Shown: positions 35,646-47,934 of the stretch, in pieces
Layout: each line of letters begins with the position of its first letter
Numbering within the stretch: the stretch's first letter is position 1
Origin: Druceiella hillmani
Taxonomy: Eukaryota; Arthropoda; Insecta; Lepidoptera; Hepialidae
Length of the DNA: 64,000 nt
Direction of reading: 5' to 3'
Assembly (NCBI GenBank): GCA_039881145.1
Contig: JAYKKI010000014.1
Coordinates: 1,903,001 to 1,967,000, forward strand
The notes under the pieces: generated by a model
The model's input: the letters and a program-made list of their open reading frames with translations, nothing else
Told to the model about the DNA's origin: nothing
Databases searched by the model: none
Program-made: the position numbers and the translations under genes

Positions 35646-38332
35646 TATGAAATTTGATGTTTATTAATGAAACAGTATTGTTTGTCATTTGGAAGTATCA
35701 TCAATCATTAGTTGTGTGCTGTCGCGCAGTAAGTATTGTAGTCCATGTAAATATACGTTATTGAAAATTAATCGGAGCCTCGATGGTACAAAATATTTTG
35801 AACCCAATAATATATAGATATTTCTTAATTAAAATTACTTTACATTTTAAGCTTTATTATGAACGTCAACGGAAAGTTATCTCCCAAACGGATTTTTTAT
35901 TTAAACTTTTATAATTTGACCCAATTTTTTAACTATTCATATTATCAGTCAACATGAAGAGTATAACGATTTTCATAAACACACAAATAATAAAACAAAC
36001 TGGACATCTCCTTAGAATACCACAAGATGCTACAAACACTTTTTCTGCCAATTGGTACTTTGTCAAGAGACAAGTACCGACTGAGATATGTTAATTGTCT
36101 GATAACTGATTTTTATTATCTGAAGACAAAGAATTGAAAGACAATAAGTTATAGTAACTTATATTATTAGATGGTTTCATTATAATTACCTGGAGGAAGC
36201 CAGGGCTTCGACCGCTATTGTAGAATAATAACAAAAAAAGAAAAAGAAGAACGAAGAACGAAGAAGGAGACGAAGGACGAAAAACTGATGAGGAATATTT
36301 ATTGTTTTATTTGTTGCATTGATCCCTGTTTTTCGTGGATATTTTGTACCTATATTCAATTAAATTGAAAAAAATTATTTCCATCTACAAATATAGTTCA
36401 ATTAATTAGTAGAAACTATTAAAATTAAATAAATTAACATACATTAGTTAAAATCAATTAACAAACGTCTAACATAACGGGACATTCACTAATTTATAAT
36501 ATGTGGTGATTTGAAAGAATTTCGCTTTTAAAATCGCTGTAAAATTTTCAAGACTTTTATAAGCTAGTGCTTTATTATTAAACAAAATGCCATTAAAAAA
36601 ATATTTTATTCGACCTAATTAACATACATAAGTACGAATTAGATAATGTTTGCGTAAAATTAAATATCAACCACAAAAAATATTCTTAAAAAAAATATTT
36701 TATTCAAGCAATATATATATCATATTCATAAACAGGACCTAAATTAGCGTAATAATATTTAATGATGTTATTTGAGATTACCAGATATTCAGAGTCAGTT
36801 AAAAATTATTTTAGCACCCAGTATTACAGTATCTATCCAGCTAATTGTGCAATATTCCAAATGGACAATGATGAAGACGAAGTATATCAGTATCTAAAGT
36901 ATCTAATTAAATCACATAAAGTACATGATCGTGTATTGCCTATTCTGTATGAGATTGGAATGATTCTGTATTTTACTTAATAATGTAAGTATTTTGTTAT
37001 ATTTTATTGTCAAACTGTGTGACCAAAGAGGAAATTTGTACTTTTTTTTTCCATCGACACTTTCAATTATTACATATTTATTTCACCAATATTCGCCGCT
37101 TACCGTTTTATGAATAAAATGTATTATTTTAAGGCAGATATAAAAGAATATCAAAAAAATCACAGTAGCAATTGCAATGTAACCTTTAACGGAGAAATAC
37201 ACTTCTACTGATTTCCCTTAATGTGCTTTTAATATAATGACCCCAATAATCTCATCACATTTTCATATCTCTTATCATCCCACGATTTTAAATTACGTCC
37301 TTAAAACTTCTAGTCCCCCAGTATAAAACTGCATTCCATGGGGATTCTCTCCTACCGTAGATGCTAGGAAATTATGGTGTCAACTGAATACTAATAAGTA
37401 AAGTGCGTCCACATTGTCTATGTTCAAAAGTCGTCTGAAATTACATTACCTGTTATAATAGGCAGAAAGAAATCCATTTTTATTCCGTCCTAGCCCCTAA
37501 CGTGTCATTGTTCTGCTTTGGTTTACTTAATCTTATACTAATTATGTATATTTCACATTTATGCAATGTACATGTTCTTGCTATGTATTTTATTTTGTTA
37601 GCATCAAAATAGCAACATAGTGCATTTTTTTCATTTAATGTATTTAATTATAATCCTGTCCTTGTAAACTTTTTCTGACTTGTAGTAAAATGTCATAAAT
37701 GATATAAATTTAGTTTTTAAATAGACGTTTCATTATGTTTATTTTAAAGTATTGTCCTCCCAGAAGTATTGACTGGTAATCTCCATCACCATATTGGAGA
37801 TTATTAATTAATATTTTGAAGAGCAGAAGACTTGGCAGGAAGACGATACTACATCGTTGTTAATAGTTACTGCTTTTGTAACAAGAGAAATAGGAGACAT
37901 GTCTACGGTAATAAATATCATTGATGTGTTTCGTGAATAACCAAATTATTAACGTGTCCTGTAACTCTTCTTAATTTGTTACTCTGTAATTCTATTTATT
38001 ATATTTAAATATGTAATCTGAAGTCGACTTATATAAAATTGAAGAATTCCTTGTTCGCATTCTATTTAGACATACTTTTACGTTAAAACGTCTCTAAAGA
38101 AAATAGACTTTATTTACAGCATAAGTCTCTAATGTGTCGATTTTCTTTAGCCATATATTCTGGATATTTAAAATGTATACTGCAGGGAAGAAGAAGTAAA
38201 ATATAGATGTTTCACTACTCTATTTTAATTGTATTTCTTTATAGAAATTTTACTGACTGAACGCCAATAACGACCAACTGTAATAATGACCTTTTCTTGA
38301 ATCTTTTTCAGTGCGTATATGTTCTTGTCTAT
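35646..38332. other. AT-rich non-coding block
   Basis: No gene is recognised. The plus-strand frame at 36762-36980 (72 codons, includes DNDEDEVYQYLKYLIKSHK) reads like protein in its second half but has no recognised domain and no support from neighbours. A purine-rich GAAGAACGAAGAACGAAGAA tract lies near 36246. Confidence 0.45.
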
Positions 38333-38344
38333 AATATAATTTCA
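38333..38344. repeat. Target-site duplication, left of copy C
   Basis: AATATAATTTCA, identical to 38533-38544. Confidence 0.75.
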
Positions 38345-38532
38345 AACATTATATGTTTGGCATTAATTTTGTAGAAATTCATTATTCACAATTAAATGAA
38401 ACTACGTGATGTAGTATTATTTCCACTTTCTTTAAGTTCTTTACCAAGACCTAGGTTTTGTTCTATTACTGACATCTTCAGATGAGCTGTTAGCAAAGAT
38501 CTTTGCTAGTTTCGTAGTTTCATTGAATTTTG
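38345..38532. mobile_element. Fold-back hammerhead element, copy C (188 bp)
   Basis: The left arm (TTTGGCATTAATTTTGTAG ... ACTACGTGATGTAGTATT) is long; the right arm is mostly deleted, keeping GCAAAGATCTTTGC and TTTCGTAGTTTCATTGAATTTTG. The minus-strand hammerhead-like motif survives only in degraded form: the stem II partner and the GAAA box are changed and the cleavage-site context is GUCUUGG. Perfect 12-bp repeats AATATAATTTCA flank it. The perfect duplication implies insertion with later, or insertion-associated, internal deletion. Confidence 0.8.
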
Positions 38533-38544
38533 AATATAATTTCA
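38533..38544. repeat. Target-site duplication, right of copy C
   Basis: AATATAATTTCA, identical to 38333-38344 and abutting the conserved right end of the element. Confidence 0.75.
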
Positions 38545-38785
38545 GTTTTTTACTTAAATATTTCAAAAATCTCCGTTCGTCATCTACAATAATTTTTATA
38601 ATATACTCAATTTGAACAATTATCTCATTTACTTTATAGTTTATACAATAAACTTGAGGAAAAAACTTTATTATATGAAATAATTTATTATAAAAATGTT
38701 ATTATAATATAAACGAAAACAAGTATACCAAAAAAAAACTTCAATCTGTTCTCTCAATTAGCAAAATTTGGCAACAAGAATCACA
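38545..38785. other. AT-rich spacer
   Basis: No feature is recognised between copy C and the next island. Confidence 0.45.
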
Positions 38786-39190
38786 GAGAGCGCTTGCAAA
38801 TCTCGAACCGTGTCGCAGGCGGGAGGTCAGGTATTCATTAATAATCAGCGACAATCAGAGTACGCATCGGGACACCGGGTCCTATGCTAATTATATTAAT
38901 AAAGCGAGCATTGTGCCGGCGGTAGGGGCGGACAATGGTCTCGCTGGTCGGCTGCCGATGGACAAAATGTAGACAAATACTGAGGCTTCAATTATGCCGA
39001 GTTATCTGCGAATTGTTTGACTCTAGGTCATACCAACTACTCGACTGCACAATGAGACAGATTATACGACCTCACACGTTAAGCCGATTGCGCTGCCGAC
39101 GGACATATTGCCTCTCATTATTTTCTAGTGATGCTTTTTATAATACGATGGTGCACGTTGCTTCAGCCCGATGAAGCGTATTTCGGATGA
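38786..39190. other. GC-rich island
   Basis: The island has GAACCGTGTCGCAGGCGGG, a TCATTAATAATCAG word, ATTGTGCCGGCGGTAGGGGC, GCTGGTCGGCTGCCGATGG, and GCCGATTGCGCTGCCGACGG. TAAT-type homeodomain words alternate with GC-rich words (GCTAATTATATTAATAAAGC near 38886). The 79-codon plus-strand frame has no recognised domain. This mixture is typical of insect enhancer-like conserved non-coding DNA, but conservation is not testable here. Confidence 0.4.
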
Positions 39191-40450
39191 TATTATGGAG
39201 ACAAGTCTCGTGGCGTAAAGATGATAAGGTTTGCCTTTTCGGTGTATGAAATTTGAAACATAAGCGGGGTCATATTAAAGGCAAATACTCGTAGACATGA
39301 AAATTATTTTAAATTTAGTGAAGGTTTTAACACCTTTAATATATTCATGTGGGAAAAAAGAGTTATTCCTAAACCGGGGAATCGAGTTTAAATAAATGGT
39401 AAAATACGAATAAGTTAGGGTAACGAATGAGTCAACAAATGATAAAATACAAACGGTAAATGAATGAGTCAGTGTATAAGGCCTGCTTACAAAAAAAATG
39501 AACATTTAACCAAGTATCAGAAGTGAAACTTAAAAACTATCTTATTTAAAAAAATATGCTTCACATGCAGTGATAACGTTTAACAAAATTATAATAAAAC
39601 TAAATAATACTTTAATAATAAGGAACGGTTATTTGAAAGTTATTCTTCGCTGATTGCACATATTTAATTTCCCAGTGATATTTTGAAAAAAATGTCACTT
39701 TTCACAAATGATGATTACAATTCAATACATTAGAAATTATTATTCCCAAATTATGTCATAAATGATAATGTTTGTTTTCAGAAAATAATTTTGTTAATAC
39801 TTATATAAACTGACCTTGATGGAGTTAAGATAGTAACACATTCCAGTGAAACGCAATAGAAACAGAAGTTTGATTTCAAAAATATTGATGGAATTAAAAT
39901 TTTGGAAAGGATGATATTAAGTAAAGCAATAAAAACTGAATTATGAAAATAAAATTTAGCTAGGAAAAACGTATTTAAAAAAGTTTTAATTTAAGACTAT
40001 TTAAAATAAAAAGTGACACATAATTTAAAAAACAAGTTATAAAGTAAATAGTGGGTGGTTTTGATTGCGAATGAATTTTCATTACGATATTCCGTTTATA
40101 TTTTTTTTAAATTTTATTAACAATTATTTTAAATAGTATACAAGCAGTGTCTTAAAATTTTTTTAGAATTTTTAATTGTTTGCTATAGAAAATATTCTAA
40201 ATGTTGAGGTAAGAAAAAAAAAAAAAAAAATAGTAAAGTAACATTTTTTCATTTAAATTTTTTCCATTGTATTTATGACTACACCTTAAATAACATATGT
40301 GTAATCACTATTATCTAAATTAATTAATTCAATGATACGGATATTATTATACTATAATAACGGTCGTTTAAAAACGTAATCGTTATGGGCGCGTGTGCAC
40401 CTTTTTTTTCTGATCACGTTTACAAAACAAAATGAAACTATTCTAGAACT
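39191..40450. other. AT-rich non-coding block
   Basis: No gene is recognised. A poly-A tract lies at about 40209-40229. The 76-codon minus-strand frame at 39275-39505 has no recognised domain. Confidence 0.5.
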
Positions 40451-40458
40451 TTCAAGTT

Positions 40459-40716
40459 TCACAATTTCACTATGTGATCCACACATGAAAAACTGCCGAT
40501 TTCAGCAATTGTAATTTTTAAAATCCCATTTGCATAAATGCCTTTCTTTTTTATTTCCTCAAATATTCTATTATTTATTAAGAAGGAATTTTCAAACATG
40601 AGACCGTCCTTAAATCTGTAATGTTTACATATATCAACACAATTAAATCCTATATGTTCACGTGACAAATGTTTAATTCCTTTAATTGTTTTTTTTAATC
40701 TTATAGACAAAAGCAC
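40459..40716 (-). pseudogene. Possible piggyBac-like transposase fragment
   Basis: The 85-codon minus-strand frame includes FNCVDICKHYRFKDGLMFEN, then SFLINNRIFEEIKKKGIYAN and GILK. This resembles the piggyBac block 'vyfDNfFTS..LL..Lk.kGIyA.GTvR' that holds a catalytic aspartate; here the expected D of 'DN' is E and TS is missing, so it would be inactive. No flanking transposase sequence or terminal repeats are seen. The fragment is also the first unit of a threefold tandem repeat. The family call is tentative. Confidence 0.35.
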
Positions 40717-40990
40717 GTTTTTTTTTCTTATTTATTAGAATATTCTATTGTTAATAAAGAAGGAATTTTAAAACATGAGATAGTCCTTAAATCTGTAATG
40801 TTTTTCAACATAAACACAATTAAATCCTACATGTTCACGTGACAAATTTGTAATTGTATTTTGTTAAATCCCATTGACAAAAATAGGTTTTATTTTTTTA
40901 TATCTTCGAATATTCAATTCATGATGAGGAAGGAATATTAAAACACAAGAGAGTTCCTAAATCTGAATATCTATAGACATCAATACAGTC
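40520..40990. repeat. Threefold tandem repeat, about 180-bp unit
   Basis: The words TATTCTATTRTTwATwAAGAAGG, AAACATGAGA, TCCTTAAATCTGTAATG, CACAATTAAATCCTAyATG and TTCACGTGACAAAT recur at about 40565-40670 and 40740-40846; a third, more diverged unit (AATATTCAATTCATGATGAGG ... AGTTCCTAAATCTGAATATC) runs from about 40910 to 40990. The minus-strand reading of unit two is the same peptide with stops. Confidence 0.8.
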
Positions 40991-40999
40991 AACTCACAC

Positions 41000-41320
41000 A
41001 TATACGAACGCATACGAACTAGACGACGTAGATATATCGATAGATGTAACGACGCCCATTTAGACGTTAGGAAGATGAGTCTAGGCAACTCCTAAGTATG
41101 AAGTGAAACTTGCTTCCGAGTTCGCTGCCTTCAATGTCGACGGTTTCAGCTATTATGCGCTCTGTATCATAACGATTCGAGATAACGATAATGCGACTAT
41201 CGAAGTCGATTACCTAATGCCGACAACTTTATTCTCGGTTGAGGGCGGGCGGCGCCCTTCCCTCGGCCGAGGCTGGCATACACGACTGCCGATGATAAAA
41301 ATTTGGTTAAGTTTGGAAAT
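41000..41320. other. GC-rich island
   Basis: Contains CATACGAACTAGACGACG, GCTTCCGAGTTCGCTGCC, GAGATAACGATAATGCG and GAGGGCGGGCGGCGCCC followed by TCGGCCGAGGCTGGC. The 74-codon plus-strand frame is unrecognised. Candidate conserved regulatory element. Confidence 0.35.
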
Positions 41321-41329
41321 GTCGTGATT

Positions 41330-44300
41330 ATCTTATTGGATTATGTCGATATAACAGGAAAAATCAAAACTTTTCCGTCTTGATATTTCAGAAAAATAAT
41401 CTACATTTTATTCACTTTATGTGAGTTCAAATAATTATTTTCAAATATTTCTTGACCGTAATATTATTTTTAGAGTACAAAAATTAAAAACTATAACTAA
41501 AAGATACTCTTAAATATATCCTTTAAAATATAAATACATTCTCAAACAAGACACAAACCTGGATACTGTTGATTGAAAAAATTGCTTTACTAAGTGTTAC
41601 CCGGGGTTTAAATAGCCTAAAATTAGAAATGGGGTTCAAACTAAATTTCTAAATGTTTGCTGAGTATATAACCAAAAAAATATTTAATTTGATTTATATC
41701 GTAATTTGGTTGAAGAAGAAACTTCTAATAATTCATAATATAAGGAAAATATTTTATTAAAAATTAACAGAAGAGGTGTTCAGATGGGAAGAGAGAGGGG
41801 CGTAATGAAGGCACCATATGAATTAATAAACATAGTGATCTCAGTCTACCATTTATCCAAAAATATTTATGGTATAATTTGCATATATAGCAGTGCTATC
41901 TAGTCAGAAAAAAATAGTTTAAAGCTATTCAATAAATGACTACTCTATTTTTTTATGATTAAAACTTTACTAATCTATAATTCGCATGCAGAACTTGTTT
42001 GTTGCTAAGTTATATAATAATGAACCTAAGCTTGTAACGAAGTTATTCTCAACTTTATTATATTAAAGTTCGGATAGGTCTTTTGGTGGCTTTGGCATTT
42101 TAAGCAATTAGTGGATTTAAGTTTGGTGTCATGGATGAAGGATTATTGAAATATTATGTAATTTAATGTAAGTACATAAACATTTTTCCTATTTTTGTGA
42201 TATATTTTTTGGCACAAAATTATAGTTAAAATTGGAAATATTGGATTGGCTTATAAGTTTTTAATCCTAACTGGTCTTTATAAATGTTTATCTGTCTTTA
42301 TCTGACTCGATGCCATCTTATAAGTTGTGACAATATATCTTTAGCTTATTTCTGGCGATTAGGACTCACAGAAATTGATAAGGTCTTTTTGAAGTTTTTC
42401 TAAACTGTTTAGTCTTTTATTCTGTATATTACTATATAGAGCAATGAACAGTCGATAATCAGATATTGGCTGAATAAGGTGGGTGTACAAGCAGAATTCA
42501 GCTCTACTCCGTTATTTTGTGAAAAATATATAATGCGGTATATAGTCTAATGGTATATACAGAAAACTCATTCCACTCCGTTGATTACTTATTTTGCTGG
42601 CTAGTTAATTTAATTTCAGATAGTTCAGATAATTCTATGCACTCAGCGTAAATCCGTGCGTAAACCACTTTGTAAACATCGGCCTATATGATCCACCAGC
42701 AACTAAGTATTGTCTTCAGATTTAGCTTTTGCGACTCGTGTTTGTCCTGGACTTAGCCACCAAACGTTTATGTCAAACTCTTCTTATCATCAGTTAATGA
42801 TTTCTTCAGTTAAACAAGTTCATATTTAATATTTCTAAATCTAATTTATTCTTGAAGTAGTGCGCTTGAAGACTTGGTGCTAACGGTCCTTAACAGAGCC
42901 CAATTTGATGTAGAATAACTAATGTCCACTTTTAGGGATGATTAAATTATGAATAACAGGCAATAAAATCATTTTTAATAATAAGAGAAAATTTTTGAGA
43001 AAGATAATTAACACCAAATGTTAATATGCTTTGAAAGGAGATAAAATTCTAAAAATGATCTAAGTCTTTTTCAAATTCTTCAATTGCTTGGAAATAAAGT
43101 TGATAAATATGTATTTTTTATTATTAACAACAACCCCCCCCCCGCCCCTGCCAAGATACTTCTGAAAGCAGCAATCAGAGTCAAGCGTAGACTTGTCATT
43201 TTCATTCTAGTTTACTGAGATTTTTAGGACCTTTAACAGATAGATCAGGAATCATTTGAGCAATTCAAAAGTATATTTTCTTATAAAAATTGTAACAAAA
43301 TATTAGTAGGAGTATTAGTTACATTTCCTGTTGTGTTACAGTTAACAAAAAGTAAAATGTAGACAAATACTTAGGCTATCAATATATAATATCAATTTCA
43401 AGGCTAGTTGAGCTGTAAGTTAAGGACTGATTAAGTTGATTTAATATATGTTATTATTGATATCTGTATTAACCTCAGTTAATACATAATTTATAAAATT
43501 TTTAATAGTATGTTAATAAAGGGAATAAACGTAGATGGTCTTTCTCATGGTTTTTTAAGTGATTATGTTACTTAAAGAAGCAGAAACCCATATTTATTTG
43601 TTTATTCGTGTTAACCATTGTAACATTTCAAAAATTATTTTCTTTTCATGTTAGAAAGCAGGTAACTTGAAGAAGATTATATGCCGTATATTATTACGCT
43701 CCGATTTATAATAAAGAAGCAGTTATAAAGATCTAACGGAAATCAGAGAACATTTCTTAAACGGTGAAAGGTAACGAAATACCGGTATATTTATCGAATG
43801 ATCATTAAAAGTATTCTTGCCGATATATCGCCAATACTAACGACTTTGTACAAAGTAAGAAACTGATAATTTGACAGAATTTCGGAATGTGTGATTAAAA
43901 TCAATTAGACCCATAATTTAGATAATTTTAACGAGGGTGAAATAGTGGGGCACGGCTGGTATTATATATTTTGATCACGTTATCAAATGCCATTTTGTTT
44001 TATTTTACCCTTAACCTTTTGTAACCCTTGTGAATAAAATTACGGCGCAAGCCTGGCGGGGTTCGGGAGGCCCGGAAATAATATTCAAAAATTAATGAGT
44101 TATTTTAAAAGTCACGGTAATAGTATATATCAGACTATATAACAGGGTTATTAATGAATAAAACAAAAATTTTAACTTTTTCTTTTTTAACAAAAATAAA
44201 CCCTTCGTTTGTTCCAAAAATATGACGTAATCCAGTTATAACCTAATTGTTTTGGCTTCATATTATAAAGAAAGTATAATAAAAATATAGTTCTATCTAT

Positions 44301-44590
44301 TTGGTTATTAAAATTAATCTTCCTCAGTTAAAATTTGGAGATTATGAATAAGCCTGGAAAATTCTTCGCAAACATGTGTAGTCATAAAATTTTGCATTAT
44401 AACTTTCAAGCATTATTAGTCCTATTTCATCATTCTTAGCGACCGACTCATTATTATATCAAAATACTAATTGAACTGAAACAATTGCAAATTATTAAAA
44501 TCAGACTAACATTGACTACTTAACATCGACTAACACCAACCAACCAACCTAACCAACTTAACATTGACTAAAAACAAAGAAATCAAATTA
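41330..44590. other. AT-rich non-coding block
   Basis: No gene is recognised. A C-homopolymer (about 10 C, 43134-43143, followed by GCCCCTGCC) is unusual in this composition. A small richer patch lies at 44041-44085 (GGCGCAAGCCTGGCGGGG). The 42.3-42.8 kb part is slightly richer but not recognised. Confidence 0.45.
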
Positions 44591-44624
44591 ATACAATGAA
44601 TATTACTTACACTTTTACGATGCC

Positions 44625-44832
44625 GTGAGCCTGGTGAGGTCTGTGACATCCAGCAATCAGGTACTATTTGTACGTGATCGCATGACGCACTAAAAATTAA
44701 ACGGAAATCGCCGGTGTCGCATCGCATGTGTCTAACTTTGACTCCTAATAATCTGAAATAGCTAATGTACCTTTCACAAAATTTAAAAAGTTTTGAAAAC
44801 GGTTCGGCCTCCTGAGACCCCACCAGGCTCAC
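44625..44832. repeat. 208-bp island bounded by 17-bp inverted repeats
   Basis: GTGAGCCTGGTGAGGTC (44625-44641) and GACCCCACCAGGCTCAC (44816-44832) are inverted copies with one mismatch, enclosing a moderately GC-rich sequence. The 103-codon minus-strand frame through it has no recognised domain. It may be a small MITE or a structured conserved element; no target-site duplication is evident. Confidence 0.55.
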
Positions 44833-44849
44833 GAAGATCAAATATTATG

Positions 44850-46910
44850 CTTTTAAGATTCAAAGTATTGTCTATAGAAACTGTAGACAACTTATCAGTA
44901 TTCGTATTTTTTTATATCGCTTTATTTAATTACCTTCAATAATTCATTCGTATTTTGTGAATAGTCATAATAACTAGAATTTATATTTAAATTAAAAGGC
45001 TCTAATAATAAATAAATTATTTTAATCTAAGTAAAATATTTTACAAAATGCTGTAATTTAGTCTTTAAATTTTTATGCTGGACCTTTTTTATAGCATTTT
45101 ATCACGTAAATTACATTTAAACAAGTAACAGTTATTCCATCGATTTCTTTTAACTCTATCCTCATAAATATACAAAGTCATAAACTGAAATAATAACAGA
45201 AATGTACATAATTGTTACACGATATGAATGAATCATAAATAATCTTAATATATTACAGTAGTCTTTACGACACAGACATAGAGCTAAGCTTAATCAAGCA
45301 CTCAATAAAGCCAGTATACTACTAACCATCGAGGACCGCCCTGTATGAACTAATGATATATGTAACTGTCGCAAAGAAAATGATATATGGTTTCCCATCA
45401 GGAAGTAAGAACTGGATACAACAATTGTACTAAACTTATTACTGAGCTAATTTGTTAGAAAATAGCGGGAATTAATTCACAAATTAATAAATAACTTCAA
45501 TTTTAAATGCCATAAATACAAAATATCGGATAAAATAGAGAATGGAATTGAATGAAAGATGAAAGAAAGTAAATAAAAAAAATATAATTTTAATACGAAT
45601 GCCAGAAAGAGAACATAAAGTATATCTCATCAGATAAATGCAAATTTTTCACATTTTTCATTACTTTTTCCTTATTTTATTAGTTTTCTAACCCTTTTGT
45701 ATTAGATTGTTCCCTTGTTTTGTCTGCTTTTTTAAATAGAATATCACTGATTCTTTTTTACGTAAGAAAATGCGAAAAATGAACAGTTTTTTTTAAGTAT
45801 AACCTTCAATATATACTTAGTTGTCTACATTTTCAGACGAATGAAGAAATATCTTGTTATTATTCATGTCCAAATAGTTAAAATGATACTTTCTCACTTT
45901 ATATTCTAAAACGGTTAATGTTTAATGTTTTCTACGAACTAAATGTAATAAATTCTTTTCGTAAATATTAATATATTATAAATTTAAAACCATCGTTGTC
46001 GCTAATACCGAACACCTCCCCTTTCCGGGGGGTTCTATAATCAAACATCACCCTTATAATTTCGTCTTTTCCGTATTTGTATCTACTTGTCTGTCACACT
46101 ATCATAATATCTGAAATTTTTCACTTACATCATGATATTTGGTGAATGTATGCTTCTGATAAAGATCTAAATTTACACAACTTTTGATGCAACTATCCTT
46201 ATTAAGAAGAAGGGATGTAAAACAAATTTACGCACTACTTTTCGAAAGATTTTTTACAACGAATGAAATAGATTTCGTTTACTACTTTTCATTTTTTAAC
46301 CTCGTCAAAGAAATATTATGCATCAAACGATTTACAATGTTCTTCCCCCCATTTCCAAAAAAGAATAAGTTTCGATAAATACTTTCAGATGGAAAATTAA
46401 ATATTTTTTCAAATTCACTAGTTTTGGAACTATACAAAAAAGACTTACGTACGCAGTAATAACGTATGTATTTTTAAAAAATTAAATATTGAAAATAACG
46501 TACGTATTCTGTGTATCTTTAAAAAATTAAATATAGAAAAAAATATTTAAATATGTTTTGCAATACTTAATTTCATAATCTTATATTTAATTTCGTGATA
46601 CTTAATTCAATACCAATCTTCTATATTTTTAAAAAACTAATTTTAAAAATATAGAGGATGAATCACAATTGCATATCCAATTGTATTAGAATCCTTATTT
46701 AGCCACCATAGATGTGCAAATATGAGCAGGATAAAAGAATAAAGTAATGATATGTTTTTAGTGAAACTAAACCAATTGTGAAGGAAATAATACTCGCGGA
46801 CCTTTTATTTAATTTTGCAACAAAATTAAATTTATTTCTAAATGCGGAATATTACATTTATTTTTCTGTCTTTATTTTTCTATATGTCTTTAAATTGCTG
46901 AAATAGCTTC
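44850..46910. other. AT-rich non-coding block
   Basis: No gene is recognised. At 46435-46560 the word TTTAAAAAATTAAATAT recurs beside ACGTACG words. A near-perfect palindrome CTATATTTTTAAAA ... TTTTAAAAATATAG spans 46621-46654. Confidence 0.45.
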
Positions 46911-47270
46911 CCATTCTAACCGACGACTTGTTCATCGACCAGAGCGCCCTTGACAAGCGGCCGAGGTCAAAAGGGAGTCAAGACCCGGCGCCTACACGAG
47001 GCAATGAATAAAAAGGGAAACGAAACACCGAGTGAAGAATTTTATCTCGCGCTTATCGACGCATCTCCTCGGTGGCCCGTAAAGCTGGAAGATCCTCCTG
47101 TGCCGGCGCTAACCGGCCGATGCTTACAGAGCAAGAGATCAGCTGGAATAAGTCATGAATGTAAAATTTCCACTTAAAATGAAAGTGTATATTGACTGTA
47201 GTCAATTCCCTTATCTTATGCCCGGTATTCGGTTCGAATGGTGTTATGGCTGGACGTTTATTCAAACGTT
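46911..47270. other. GC-rich island
   Basis: The island has CGACCAGAGCGCCCTTGAC, AAGCGGCCGAGGTC, GACCCGGCGCCTACACGAGG and CCGGCGCTAACCGGCCG. Overlapping frames on both strands (75 and 70 codons) are unrecognised. Candidate conserved regulatory DNA. Confidence 0.35.
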
Positions 47271-47366
47271 ATCTCTTTGAAAGGCGAAAATAATAGAGAT
47301 ATAGGTAAGTATAGCTTCAGTGTAGTTGCGGTGATAGAAAGTTTTACCGACGTATAGCGCTGTTCT

Positions 47367-47399
47367 AACTCCATCAAACGGTTACTGTTTGATGGAGTT
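47367..47399. repeat. Perfect 13-bp hairpin
   Basis: AACTCCATCAAAC, loop GGTTACT, GTTTGATGGAGTT. Perfect pairing with a 7-nt loop. No T-run follows it. Confidence 0.85.
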
Positions 47400-47604
47400 C
47401 ATCGAAATTATGCCATATGTTAATATGTTATGATAATGCTGCTACTATAAAGAGTTCAGTTACGATTCAATAAAGAAAGTATTTTTTTAAGCAAATTCTC
47501 AAAATAATATTACTTGTTGGTGTTCCTCAAAAAAAACCGTAAACCTGAGAAGCAAAGACGAGCCGTCTTATAGACCTCTCATGTGCCAGCCCGTGAATAC
47601 GTCT

Positions 47605-47931
47605 GTCACAGCCGTTTTCTTAGAAACCATTGGACGTGAAGACTTAAAATTCGGCAAAATGATAAAATGTACTAATTTGCATGTTTCTTTCATTAAGTAA
47701 AACCCAATAATGTTTATTATGGAAATTATAAACATAGGTGGTAAATAAACGTCACAGCCGTCTTCTTAGAAACCATTGGACGCGAAGTCACAGCCGTTTT
47801 CTTAGAAACCATTGGACGTGAAGACTTAAAATTCGGCAAAATGATAAAATGTACTAATTCGCATATGTTTATTTCATTAAGTAAAACCCAATAATGTTTA
47901 TTATGGAAATTATAAACATAGGTGGCAAATA
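47605..47931. repeat. Duplicated 145-bp unit with triplicated 36-bp head
   Basis: The unit beginning GTCACAGCCGTTTTCTTAG occurs at 47605-47747 and 47787-47931 and is nearly identical, implying a recent duplication. The 36-bp head also occurs a third time at 47751-47786 directly before the second unit. It resembles one half of a dispersed insect repeat (GTCACAGCCG) seen degenerately near 24.1 kb. Confidence 0.9.
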
Positions 47932-47934
47932 GAC

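Noticed and set aside
42280..42800. Possible retroelement-derived coding remnant on the minus strand
   Set aside because: Some stretches read like protein, but no conserved motif could be named.
44530..44841. 103-codon minus-strand frame as an exon
   Set aside because: The GTAAGT word downstream is suggestive, but no acceptor, domain or second exon could be found.
47225..47250. CGGTTCGAATGG as a tRNA B-box
   Set aside because: No A-box, acceptor stem or cloverleaf could be built around it.
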